From Gammaproteobacteria bacterium (GTDB lineage: Bacteria > Pseudomonadota > Gammaproteobacteria > Pseudomonadales > Azotimanducaceae), in assembly GCA_030432795.1 (NCBI GenBank), contig JAUILW010000225.1, positions 1 to 5,973 of the forward strand: a DNA stretch of 5,973 nt, given 5' to 3'. Positions within the stretch are counted from its first letter, which is position 1, and every line of letters begins with the position of its first letter. The translations under genes were made by a program, and so were the position numbers. Below the pieces are notes generated by a model, which was not told where the DNA came from, made no database searches, and saw only the letters and a list, made by a program, of their open reading frames with translations. Shown piece by piece: positions 1 to 5,973 of this stretch.

Positions 1-35
1 GTGTATTGCGGCGCGGTCTTGATGGCGTATCTCAT
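1..35 (-). CDS. 5' end of probable LLM-class flavin-dependent oxidoreductase (partial)
   Basis: Only the first 11 codons are inside the window; they read MRYAIKTAPQY. The ATG (35-33) overlaps the TGA stop of the MFS gene (34-32) in the ATGA arrangement typical of translationally coupled operon genes. An AGAGG Shine-Dalgarno-like stretch lies 8 nt upstream, inside the last codons of the transporter. From memory of the family, an N-terminus of the form M-[KR]-[FY]-[AG]-[IL]-K-T-[AP]-P-Q is seen in some luciferase-like (LLM) flavin/F420-dependent monooxygenases and reductases, where it forms the first beta strand of the TIM barrel. The existence of a gene start here is fairly well supported by overlap and ribosome binding site. 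The family assignment rests on 11 residues and is tentative. If correct, the enzyme would be a cytoplasmic oxidoreductase acting in the same pathway as the upstream hydroxylase. Confidence 0.5.
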   Translation of the reverse strand, partial: MRYAIKTAPQY

Positions 36-1234
36 GGGTCGAACCTCTGTGGGTAGCGTCCTAGCAGCAGCACGAGCAGCGCGCTCGCCAGAAACAGGCC
101 GGCAGCGATCAGGTAGGCGCTGTCGTAGCTCTGCGTGGCATCGTACACCCTGGCGAACAGCATCGGGGCGGTGCCCGAGCACACGGCGAGCGTTGCGTAG
201 GCCACCGAGTAGATCTTGCCGTAGTGCTTGAGCCCGAAGTATCGGGCCACCAGAAACGACATCAGATCGAGCTCTGCGCCCGCCGCGAATCCCAGCAGGA
301 ATGCTGATGCGCCGGCGGCGGCGAAGCCGGGGGAGGTGGAAAACACCCAGGCGCCGACCACGGGTAACAGGAGCGCTACGGCGGCCACGCCAGGAGCCCA
401 GAACCGATCCACCAGATAGCCCACCACGACACGTCCGGCGACGATCGCACCGCCGAAGATGCTGACGATGTTGGCGGCCTCGCTACTGGTCATGCCGTCG
501 TCGGTGAGGGAGGGGAACAGATTGGGGCCGATGCCGGAGAAGCCCATATAGGCGAGGAATATCGTTGCTAGGAGCAACCAGAAGCGGTAGCTGCGCAGCG
601 CCTCTGAGAAGGTCATGCCATGTTCCGGGGCAAGCGTTGGCTCCACTTGCGCGGGCCGTTCGAACGGCGCAAGCCAGGCATAAACCAGCGGCAGCGCCAG
701 GAGTATGGGCAGGAGGCCAAGCCCGATATAGGCGCCACGCCAGCCGAACGCTTCGAGCAGTGCGAGCGAGTAGTAAGGCGCCACTACCGCACAGATGCCG
801 GTGCCGGTCAGCGCGAGGCCCAGCGCCAGGCCGCGCTGGGCGAAGAACTGATTGGTGATGGCGTGGGTCCAGGTAACGGGGATCGTGCCTGCGCCCAGCA
901 ACGCCATGGCGCCGTAGGCCAGGTACAGCATCCACAGGGGGCCGTCCATAGACGCTGCGATGAAAAAGCCGCAACCGAGGCCAACCAGGGAAGGTATGCC
1001 CACGCGCCGCACGCCATAGCGATCGATCAGCCAGCCCACGACAGGGGCGGTGAGCGCGCCGAGACCTGAGCTGAAGAGTATTGCTGTTTGAAATTCCGAC
1101 CGCGTCCAGCCGAACGCGGTGGTGACGGGGTCGACCAGTGTGCCGATGGAATAGTACGGCAACACGATGGCAGAGCAGACGATGCCGAAGCAGCAGGCGC
1201 TGACGAATCGCCAGCCCCGCTTCAGCTCGTTCAC
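32..1234 (-). CDS. MFS transporter, monocarboxylate/oxalate-formate antiporter-like
   Basis: This 400-residue inner-membrane protein has about 12 hydrophobic helices, the usual length for a minimal major facilitator. Seen in the sequence: helix 1 at about residues 10-32; the family motif GWTRSEFQ (42-49) before helix 2; the signature loop between helices 2 and 3, GWLIDRYGVRR (67-77); a weaker second copy, GYLVDRF (272-278), between helices 8 and 9; a cytoplasmic central loop at about 190-212; and a late helix segment GAELDLMSFLVARYFG (319-334). That last segment carries acidic residues E321 and D323 and recurs in MFS proteins related to monocarboxylate and oxalate/formate carriers. The start is a GTG; no better start is near, and the Shine-Dalgarno sequence is weak. 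It begins 13 nt after the hydroxylase stop, so reinitiation or coupling is likely. It probably imports an organic acid or exports a product of the neighbouring oxidative enzymes; substrate and direction cannot be told. It is intact, with no frameshift. Confidence 0.88.
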   Translation of the reverse strand: MNELKRGWRFVSACCFGIVCSAIVLPYYSIGTLVDPVTTAFGWTRSEFQTAILFSSGLGALTAPVVGWLIDRYGVRRVGIPSLVGLGCGFFIAASMDGPLWMLYLAYGAMALLGAGTIPVTWTHAITNQFFAQRGLALGLALTGTGICAVVAPYYSLALLEAFGWRGAYIGLGLLPILLALPLVYAWLAPFERPAQVEPTLAPEHGMTFSEALRSYRFWLLLATIFLAYMGFSGIGPNLFPSLTDDGMTSSEAANIVSIFGGAIVAGRVVVGYLVDRFWAPGVAAVALLLPVVGAWVFSTSPGFAAAGASAFLLGFAAGAELDLMSFLVARYFGLKHYGKIYSVAYATLAVCSGTAPMLFARVYDATQSYDSAYLIAAGLFLASALLVLLLGRYPQRFDP

Positions 1235-1247
1235 CGCCGTGCGCCCG

Positions 1248-3602
1248 TCAGGCGGCGGATGTGACGGCTCGCCACACCTTCTCCGGCGTCGCCGGCATGT
1301 CGATGTGCCGAATGCCGAGGGCGTCGCAGATCGCGTTGATCACCGCCGGTGGCGAGCCGATGGAGCCGGCTTCGCCGCAACCCTTCATGCCGAGCGGGTT
1401 GGTGGTGGAGCGGGTTTCTGTGAAGCCGACGTCGAAGTCCGGCACATCGTCCGCGCGGGGCATGCAGTAGTCCATGTACGAGCCTGAGAGGAGCTGGCCG
1501 TAGTCATCGTAGCGCGCCTGCTCGAGCAGGGCCTGGCCGATGCCCTGTACGAGGCCGCCGTGCACCTGGCCTTCCACGACCATGGGATTGCCGATGACGC
1601 CAAAGTCGTCCACGGCAACAAACCGGGCGATGCGTACCACGCCGGTGGCTGGGTCCACCTCCACCTCGCATACGTGCGTGCCGGCCGGGAAGTTGAAGTC
1701 CGGGGGATCGAAGAACGTGGTCTCCTTCAGCCCGGGCTCGATCTCCGTGGTGGGAAAGTGATGCGCGGTGTAGGCGTTGAGCGCTACCTCGGCAAATCCC
1801 AGCCGTTCGTTGGTGGCTTCGCTTGCGAACTCACCGTCTTCGAAGGTCACCGTGTCTGCCGGAACGTTGAGCAGGTGCGCGGCGATCTTCTCGGCTTTGG
1901 CGACGATCTTGTCGCAGGCCATGTCGATGGCCGACAGGCCCACTGGCCCTGACCGGGAGCCGTAGGTGCCCATGCCGAACTGCACCACATCGGTGTCACC
2001 GTGGAGAATTTCCACGTCGTCCACACTGATGCCGAAGCGGTCTGCAACGAGCTGGGCATAGGTGGTCTCATGGCTCTGACCGTGGCTGTGGCAGCCGGTG
2101 AGTACTTCTACGCTGCCGGTAGGGTTGACCCTGATTTCTGCGGATTCCCACAGCCCGGCGCCGGAGCCGAGCTTACCCAGGCGTGCCGACGGGCCGATGC
2201 CGGCCGCTTCGATGTAGCAGCCGATGCCGAGCCCGCGCAGCTTACCTTCGGCGCGGGATGCTTCGCGGCGGGCTTCGAAGCCCGCCGCGTCGATCATGTC
2301 CAAGGCCTTGTCGAGGTGTGCCTGGAAATCGCCGGAATCGTAGGTCATCTCCACCGGCGTGGCATGTGGGAATGTGCGAATGAAGTTCTGCCTGCGGAAC
2401 TCCGCCGGGTCGATGCCCAGCTCGCGTGCGGCAACGTCCACCAGCCGTTCAACCACGTAGCCCGCCTCCGGGCGCCCTGCGCCACGATAGGCATCTACGG
2501 GCGTGGTGTTGGTGTAGCGCGTTACCACGTTGGCATAGATGTTCGGGATGTCGTACTGCCCGGACAGCAGCGTGGCGTACACATAGGTGGGCACGAGGCT
2601 GCCAAATGTCGACAGGTACGCCCCGAGGTTGGCGTGGGTAGACACGTCCAGCGCGGTGATGCGGTGGTTTGCGTCCATGGCCAGGCGCGCGGTGGTGATG
2701 TGGTCGCGGCCGTGTGCGTCGGTAAGAAACGACTCTGAGCGCTCGGCGGTCCATTTCACCGGGCGGCCGAGGCGTTTTGCCGCCCACATGCACACCACCT
2801 CTTCGGCGTAGTTGAAGGCTTTGGAGCCGAAACCGCCGCCGACGTCTTCTGAAATCACGCGAATCTTGTGCTCTGGGCCGAAGCCGATGACCGCCGCCAG
2901 GGTCATGCGCAGGCCGTGCGGGTTCTGGCTCGCCACATACAAGGTGTAGCGATCACGGCTGGCGTCGTAGCTTGCGTTCACTGCCCGCGGCTCCATGGCG
3001 TTGGGCACCAGACGATTGTTGATGAGGCGGATCTCGGTAACGTGCGCTGCCTCGTCCAATGCTTTGCGCACGGCGTCGCGGTTACCGATCTCCCAGTCGT
3101 AACATTGGTTTCCTGGTGCGGCATCGTGCAGCACGACGGCGTCCGGCGCTGCTGCGGCCTCTACGTCCGAAACAACGGGCAGCTCGTCGTAGTCCACCAT
3201 GACGAGCTCTGCGGCAGCACGTGCCGCCTGACGGCTGTCGGCGACCACCACGGCGACGGGCTCGCCGACGTAGCGTACGCGCTGCGATGCCAGCGCCGGG
3301 TGCTCACCCACCCGCATGGGATCGCCGTTCCTGGAGTGGATCATCCATCCGCAGGCCAGATCGTTCAGGCCGCTGGCAGCGAATTCCGCGCCTGTCAGCA
3401 CGCCGACGACGCCGGGGTGCTCAAGTGCTGTGCTGGCGTCGACCTCGCCGATGTTGGCGTGCGCGATGGGCGAACGTACGAATGCAGCCCAGGCCTGCTG
3501 TGGCAGCTGTTGATCATCGGTGTAGCGGCCGGCGCCGGTGATCAGGCGTGGGTCTTCTTTGCGGCGCACGCTCTGACCGAAAGCCTTTGGCAGGTTGCCC
3601 AT
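1248..3602 (-). CDS. Xanthine dehydrogenase-family molybdopterin-binding subunit (form II CoxL-like Mo hydroxylase)
   Basis: This 784-residue protein is the large catalytic subunit of a molybdenum hydroxylase, an enzyme that uses water to hydroxylate a carbon of an aldehyde, N-heterocycle or similar substrate. An N-terminal hammerhead domain spans about residues 15-145 (starting near GQSVRRKEDPRLITGAGRYT) and includes YVGEPVAVVVAD at 111-122. The Mo-cofactor domains follow, with MEPRAV (203-208), the cofactor loop GGGFGSK (255-261), active-site loop AYRGAGR (371-377), SHGQSHETTYAQ (506-517) and catalytic Glu744 in GCGEAGS. AYRGAGR marks form II CoxL-like proteins; true CO dehydrogenase has AYxCSFR with an essential Cys, here Gly374. 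There is no signal peptide, so it is cytoplasmic. The ATG at 3602 is chosen because GAGAGGA lies 8 nt upstream; an in-frame ATG 33 nt earlier lacks such a site. It is first in a leftward operon with the transporter. The 2Fe-2S and FAD partner subunits are not in the window. The substrate is unknown. Confidence 0.92.
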   Translation of the reverse strand: MGNLPKAFGQSVRRKEDPRLITGAGRYTDDQQLPQQAWAAFVRSPIAHANIGEVDASTALEHPGVVGVLTGAEFAASGLNDLACGWMIHSRNGDPMRVGEHPALASQRVRYVGEPVAVVVADSRQAARAAAELVMVDYDELPVVSDVEAAAAPDAVVLHDAAPGNQCYDWEIGNRDAVRKALDEAAHVTEIRLINNRLVPNAMEPRAVNASYDASRDRYTLYVASQNPHGLRMTLAAVIGFGPEHKIRVISEDVGGGFGSKAFNYAEEVVCMWAAKRLGRPVKWTAERSESFLTDAHGRDHITTARLAMDANHRITALDVSTHANLGAYLSTFGSLVPTYVYATLLSGQYDIPNIYANVVTRYTNTTPVDAYRGAGRPEAGYVVERLVDVAARELGIDPAEFRRQNFIRTFPHATPVEMTYDSGDFQAHLDKALDMIDAAGFEARREASRAEGKLRGLGIGCYIEAAGIGPSARLGKLGSGAGLWESAEIRVNPTGSVEVLTGCHSHGQSHETTYAQLVADRFGISVDDVEILHGDTDVVQFGMGTYGSRSGPVGLSAIDMACDKIVAKAEKIAAHLLNVPADTVTFEDGEFASEATNERLGFAEVALNAYTAHHFPTTEIEPGLKETTFFDPPDFNFPAGTHVCEVEVDPATGVVRIARFVAVDDFGVIGNPMVVEGQVHGGLVQGIGQALLEQARYDDYGQLLSGSYMDYCMPRADDVPDFDVGFTETRSTTNPLGMKGCGEAGSIGSPPAVINAICDALGIRHIDMPATPEKVWRAVTSAA
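2264..2289. repeat. Perfect 26-bp palindrome inside the Mo-hydroxylase gene
   Basis: The left arm is CGCGGCGGGCTTC and the right arm is its exact reverse complement, centred between 2276 and 2277, with no mismatch over 13 bp per arm. On the coding strand it covers codons for about residues 439-447 (AAGFEARRE). Folded as RNA it would give an 11-bp, very GC-rich stem with a TCGA loop. No T-run follows on either strand, so it does not look like an intrinsic terminator. It could be a chance product of GC-rich Ala/Gly/Arg codons, an mRNA structure, or a protein-binding site; the sequence alone does not decide. Confidence 0.85.
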
Positions 3603-3610
3603 TGCTGCAT

Positions 3611-3617
3611 TCCTCTC
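3611..3617 (-). promoter_or_regulatory. Ribosome binding site of the Mo-hydroxylase gene
   Basis: On the minus strand this reads GAGAGGA and ends 8 nt before the ATG at 3602. It decides the start: the in-frame ATG-ATG pair further upstream (3635-3630) has no purine-rich stretch ahead of it and overlaps a probable -10 box. Confidence 0.7.
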
Positions 3618-3630
3618 TGAACGAGTCCGC

Positions 3631-3636
3631 ATCATA
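3631..3636 (-). promoter_or_regulatory. Candidate -10 box of the leftward operon
   Basis: The minus strand reads TATGAT, a 5/6 match to TATAAT. It would put the transcript start about 20 nt before the chosen start codon, leaving room for the ribosome binding site. No good -35 box is seen at 16-18 bp (best is TTCTAA at 17 bp, 3/6), so the promoter may depend on an activator or be read by another sigma factor. The palindrome at 3636-3647 abuts it on the upstream side. Confidence 0.4.
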
Positions 3637-3647
3637 TCGAAACCGAT
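3636..3647 (-). promoter_or_regulatory. Operator-like palindrome, site 1 (hydroxylase side)
   Basis: The minus strand reads ATCGGTTTCGAT, an ATCG-N4-CGAT inverted repeat. It matches site 2 on the other strand at 11 of 12 bases. It lies 33 bp upstream of the hydroxylase ATG and shares its last base with the candidate -10 box, which is where a bound repressor would block RNA polymerase. Its function is inferred from symmetry and position only. Confidence 0.45.
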
Positions 3648-3691
3648 GCGCTCTTAGAATCCACGGCATTCATCGGATGGAAGGCAGGAAT

Positions 3692-3703
3692 ATTGATTTC
3701 GAA
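3692..3703 (+). promoter_or_regulatory. Degenerate operator-like copy, site 3
   Basis: ATTGATTTCGAA matches site 2 at 10 of 12 bases, in the same orientation, with its start 25 bp upstream of that of site 2. The palindrome is imperfect (TTCGAA core kept). In an AT-rich stretch such a match can arise by chance, so this is the weakest of the three sites. Confidence 0.25.
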
Positions 3704-3716
3704 GCATTAATAATCT

Positions 3717-3728
3717 ATCGATTTCGAT
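3717..3728 (+). promoter_or_regulatory. Operator-like palindrome, site 2 (receptor side)
   Basis: ATCGATTTCGAT is an ATCG-N4-CGAT inverted repeat lying 54 bp upstream of the receptor ATG. A weak -10-like TTTAAA begins at its last base (3728), giving the same operator-to-hexamer arrangement as on the hydroxylase side. This parallel supports a shared regulator for both units, but no such gene is visible in the window. Confidence 0.45.
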
Positions 3729-3769
3729 TTAAAAAGCGGATACTCTGCCGCCCGCAATGCCCTGTGGAG

Positions 3770-3774
3770 AGGAG
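3770..3774 (+). promoter_or_regulatory. Ribosome binding site of the TonB-dependent receptor
   Basis: AGGAG sits 8 nt before the ATG at 3783 and only 5 nt before an in-frame GTG at 3780, which favours the ATG as start. It is the end of a longer purine-rich run, GGAGAGGAG (3766-3774). Confidence 0.75.
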
Positions 3775-3782
3775 CTACCGTG

Positions 3783-5973
3783 ATGACCAAAGTGACGATG
3801 AAGAGATTCGTTGAGCCTATATGGTGGCTGCTTGTTGCCACGCTGCTAGCGCCCTGGGCGCATGCGGCGGAGCGCACCAGAACCACCGCGATTGAAGAAA
3901 TTGTGGTAACCGCACAGAAGCGTGAAGAGTCCTCGCAGGATGTGCCGATTGCTGTTACGGCACTGGATGCTGCGGCGATCGGAAAAACGTTTGCCAGAGA
4001 TCTGCTGGATGTGACCGGAGCTGCGCCGAACCTGGTGATCGATCCTATCCTCGGCAACGGCACCGCGGCGATTTCCATCCGCGGTATGCAGCTCAACGAT
4101 GTAGAGAAGTCCTTTGACCCGGCGGTGGCCGTGTATATGGACGGCATCTACCTTGCCACCACCACCGGTGCGTTGCTGCAGGTATGGGACGCCGAAGCCA
4201 TTGAAGTATTGCGCGGCCCGCAGGGCACGCTCTTTGGGCGCAACACCATCGGCGGTCTGGTGCACGTGCGCCGCGCCAAGCCTACAGGGGAGTGGGGTGG
4301 CCGCGTGACGGCTACCATCGGTCAGTACGACCGACGCGACATCAATGCCACCATCAACACGCCTGCGCTTCTCGACGGCACGCTGAGCTTCAAAGCGACC
4401 GTAATGACCCAGGACGGTGGCGGCTACTTCGACAACCGCGTGCGCGGCAAAGACGAAGGCGACAACGACTTTCTCGGCATGACGGCGATGATGCTGTGGG
4501 AGCCCACTGACGACTTCAGCCTGTGGCTGACCTACGACCGCTTCGATGACGAAACCCCCACGCGACCGGTGACCTCGCTAACTCAGGCTGGCGAAGTGTT
4601 CGACGGCTTCTGCGGCACGCTTGGCCTTTGCGGCGGCTTGTCGGGCGATGAGAGCTACCATCGCCACCCGACCACCACGACTGAGCAGTCTGCTTTCATC
4701 GAAACGGACGCAGTCACCGCCAACCTCGAGTGGCACTTCAACGAGAATCACAGCCTGCACGTCATCGGCGGCTGGCGGGACACGGATGAGGATGCCTTCC
4801 AGGAGTTTGACGGTATCGGCTCCACGGCCGCAGCGTTCCCCGCCAACGGCGACTTCTTCCGCACCCAGCGCCCGCAAACCCTCGAACAGACGAGCATAGA
4901 GGTACGCTGGCAGGGTGATTGGAACGACGGGCGCGTGCGTAGCGTGCTCGGTGCTTACTGGATGGATACCGAATACACCCTGGAGCAGAGAACGACGTCG
5001 CTGCTGTTCTTCGGCGTGCCCGGCGCGCCCGGTTTCAGCGGAATCTTCTCCTCCGAACCGCAGTTCGTTCAGGAGACGGATACCCTGGCCTTCTTCGGTC
5101 AGTTGGATGTGGATCTGTCCGAAAACTGGACCGTGAGCGTGGGCGGCCGCTTCACCGATGAGGAGAAGGAAGCCTGTGGAGTGACCCGTCTTAACTTCGG
5201 TGCCGGCCCGGTCGGCCTCACCAGCTACGGCGGCACGGGTCTCTCACTGTGTGATGCGTCGAGCGGTATTTACACCGCTGACTTTGTCGACCCGCTGAGC
5301 GGCGCGACCGTTGCTCAGGATGGCAAAGAGTCGTGGACGTCATTCACACCGCGCGTAGGTGTCACGTACAACTTCGAGCAGGGCATGGTGTATGCCTCGT
5401 ACTCCGAAGGCTTCCGCTCCGGTGGCTTCAACGGTCGCTCCACCGCCGCCAACAACCTCGGCCCCTATGAGCCGGAGGAAGTGGAAACCATCGAACTCGG
5501 CTTCAAGACCCAATGGCTCGACAACCGGCTGCAGGTAAACGGCACGATCTTCACCACCGATTACCAGGACAAGCAGGAAGACGTGGTCTTTCCGGACCCG
5601 GTTGCAGTCACTGTAACGCTGGTGCAGAACGCGGCTTCCGCCTCCATCGACGGTGCGGAGCTGGAAGTGGTTGCGGTCCCTGCGGACGGCTTCACCCTGT
5701 CGGCATCGGTTGGTCTGTTGGATTCCGAGTACGACGATTATCTGATTCGTGATATCGCCGGCAACGCGCTGGACCAGAGTGACTTCGACCTGCGCCGCGC
5801 GCCGGAGCTGACGTTCTCGCTCAACGGTCTGTACGAGCGTCAGCTCAGCAACGGCAACTTCCTGGTGTTTTCCGCCAACTACATGTGGCGCGACGACTAC
5901 TGGGTGATCGCGCGCACCAACAACTCGCAGCCGGGACGGCCGGGTTTCAACAGCTCGTTCGGTTTGCTGGACG
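3783..5973 (+). CDS. TonB-dependent receptor (3' end beyond window)
   Basis: This outer-membrane active transporter takes up a ligand with energy from TonB-ExbB-ExbD. The reading frame is open for 730 codons to the right edge, with no stop or frameshift. In order: signal peptide (Lys/Arg at 3-8, hydrophobic core about 12-24, likely cleavage after AHA at residue 28); TonB box IEEIVVTA (37-44); plug domain about 50-165, with SIRGM (98-102), VAVYMDGIY (115-123) and EVLRGPQGTLFGRNTIGG (141-158); then a beta barrel with VYASYSEGFRSGGFNG (536-551), a hallmark of the family's late strands. The family is commonly 700-800 residues, so only the last strands and the terminal aromatic residue should be missing. 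No signalling domain precedes the TonB box, so FecA-type anti-sigma control is not expected. Cys277/Cys283 and Cys465/Cys490 may form loop disulfides. It is divergent from the hydroxylase operon, so it probably imports that pathway's substrate; a siderophore or other ligand cannot be excluded. Confidence 0.93.
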   Translation, partial: MTKVTMKRFVEPIWWLLVATLLAPWAHAAERTRTTAIEEIVVTAQKREESSQDVPIAVTALDAAAIGKTFARDLLDVTGAAPNLVIDPILGNGTAAISIRGMQLNDVEKSFDPAVAVYMDGIYLATTTGALLQVWDAEAIEVLRGPQGTLFGRNTIGGLVHVRRAKPTGEWGGRVTATIGQYDRRDINATINTPALLDGTLSFKATVMTQDGGGYFDNRVRGKDEGDNDFLGMTAMMLWEPTDDFSLWLTYDRFDDETPTRPVTSLTQAGEVFDGFCGTLGLCGGLSGDESYHRHPTTTTEQSAFIETDAVTANLEWHFNENHSLHVIGGWRDTDEDAFQEFDGIGSTAAAFPANGDFFRTQRPQTLEQTSIEVRWQGDWNDGRVRSVLGAYWMDTEYTLEQRTTSLLFFGVPGAPGFSGIFSSEPQFVQETDTLAFFGQLDVDLSENWTVSVGGRFTDEEKEACGVTRLNFGAGPVGLTSYGGTGLSLCDASSGIYTADFVDPLSGATVAQDGKESWTSFTPRVGVTYNFEQGMVYASYSEGFRSGGFNGRSTAANNLGPYEPEEVETIELGFKTQWLDNRLQVNGTIFTTDYQDKQEDVVFPDPVAVTVTLVQNAASASIDGAELEVVAVPADGFTLSASVGLLDSEYDDYLIRDIAGNALDQSDFDLRRAPELTFSLNGLYERQLSNGNFLVFSANYMWRDDYWVIARTNNSQPGRPGFNSSFGLLD

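Larger units (their letters stand above)
3603..3782. promoter_or_regulatory. Divergent promoter region between hydroxylase operon and TonB receptor
   Basis: These 180 bp separate the two start codons and must hold both promoters. The centre is strikingly AT-rich: 19 of 60 bases in 3681-3740 are G or C, against a GC-rich background on both sides. It contains three related short palindromes (listed separately), a -10-like hexamer for the leftward unit and both ribosome binding sites. No convincing gene is seen in it; the reading frames that cross it are continuations of shadows from the flanking genes. Confidence 0.8.

Noticed and set aside
1517..1530. 14-bp palindrome CCTGCTCGAGCAGG in the hydroxylase gene
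   Set aside because: Short enough to be expected from Leu-Leu-Glu-Gln codons in GC-rich DNA; no second copy or context supports a function.
2264..2289. Palindrome read as an intrinsic terminator
   Set aside because: No T-run follows on either strand, and it sits mid-gene within an intact reading frame.
1248..3602. Annotation as carbon monoxide dehydrogenase large subunit (coxL)
   Set aside because: The active-site loop reads AYRGAGR instead of AYxCSFR; the Cys needed for the Mo-Cu centre is absent, so it is a form II homologue of unknown substrate.
2001..3620. Long plus-strand open frames (about 245 and 250 codons) opposite the hydroxylase gene
   Set aside because: They lie antisense to a gene with clear family motifs throughout, have no recognisable domains, and are expected from GC-rich third-position bias.
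3603..3635. Extended N-terminus for the hydroxylase (11 more residues)
   Set aside because: The upstream ATG pair lacks a ribosome binding site and overlaps the likely -10 box; the ATG at 3602 has GAGAGGA at 8 nt, and the protein then begins close to the family's conserved start.
3548..3814. Plus-strand open frame of 88 codons spanning the intergenic region
   Set aside because: It starts inside the hydroxylase gene on the opposite strand, runs through the AT-rich promoter region and overlaps the receptor start; its composition is not protein-like.
3783..3900. FecA-type signalling domain or cell-surface signalling system at the receptor N-terminus
   Set aside because: The TonB box follows the signal peptide almost directly, leaving no room for the roughly 80-residue signalling domain, and no FecR or ECF sigma gene is visible.
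3707..4147. Minus-strand open frame of 146 codons across the receptor's N-terminal region
   Set aside because: It is antisense to the signal peptide and plug domain of a well-supported receptor, and its translation shows no motif.

Overview
The window reads as a GC-rich Gram-negative chromosome segment. An outer-membrane TonB-dependent receptor is present, and the gene style (IVVTAQKREE TonB box, YSEGFRSGGFNGR barrel motif) is common in marine Gammaproteobacteria and in sphingomonad-like Alphaproteobacteria. The exact lineage cannot be fixed from this sequence. Almost all of it is coding, and no RNA genes, insertion sequences or CRISPR arrays are visible.

Layout: two transcription units diverge from a short AT-rich intergenic region (3603-3782). 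The leftward unit (minus strand) starts with a 784-residue molybdopterin-binding hydroxylase large subunit of the xanthine dehydrogenase / form II CoxL type (1248-3602). It is followed 13 nt later by a 400-residue major facilitator transporter with a GTG start (32-1234). The transporter stop codon overlaps, as ATGA, the start of a third gene that runs off the left edge (1-35). Its first 11 residues resemble the N-terminus of LLM-class flavin-dependent oxidoreductases. The rightward unit is a TonB-dependent receptor (3783-5973), intact as far as the window goes (730 codons) and cut at the right edge before its last barrel strands.

Functional reading (inference): the receptor would import a scarce or bulky substrate across the outer membrane. 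The MFS protein would move the substrate or a breakdown product across the inner membrane. The Mo-hydroxylase and the flavin-dependent enzyme would oxidise it in the cytoplasm. The hydroxylase has the AYRGAGR active-site loop, not the AYxCSFR loop of true CO dehydrogenase, so CO is not the expected substrate. Its usual FeS and FAD partner subunits are absent from the visible part.

The most interesting unexplained structures are (i) near-identical ATCG-N4-CGAT palindromes on both flanks of the divergent promoter region, each similarly oriented toward its own gene, with a third weaker copy between them, suggesting one unseen regulator controls both units; and (ii) a perfect 26-bp palindrome inside the hydroxylase gene.
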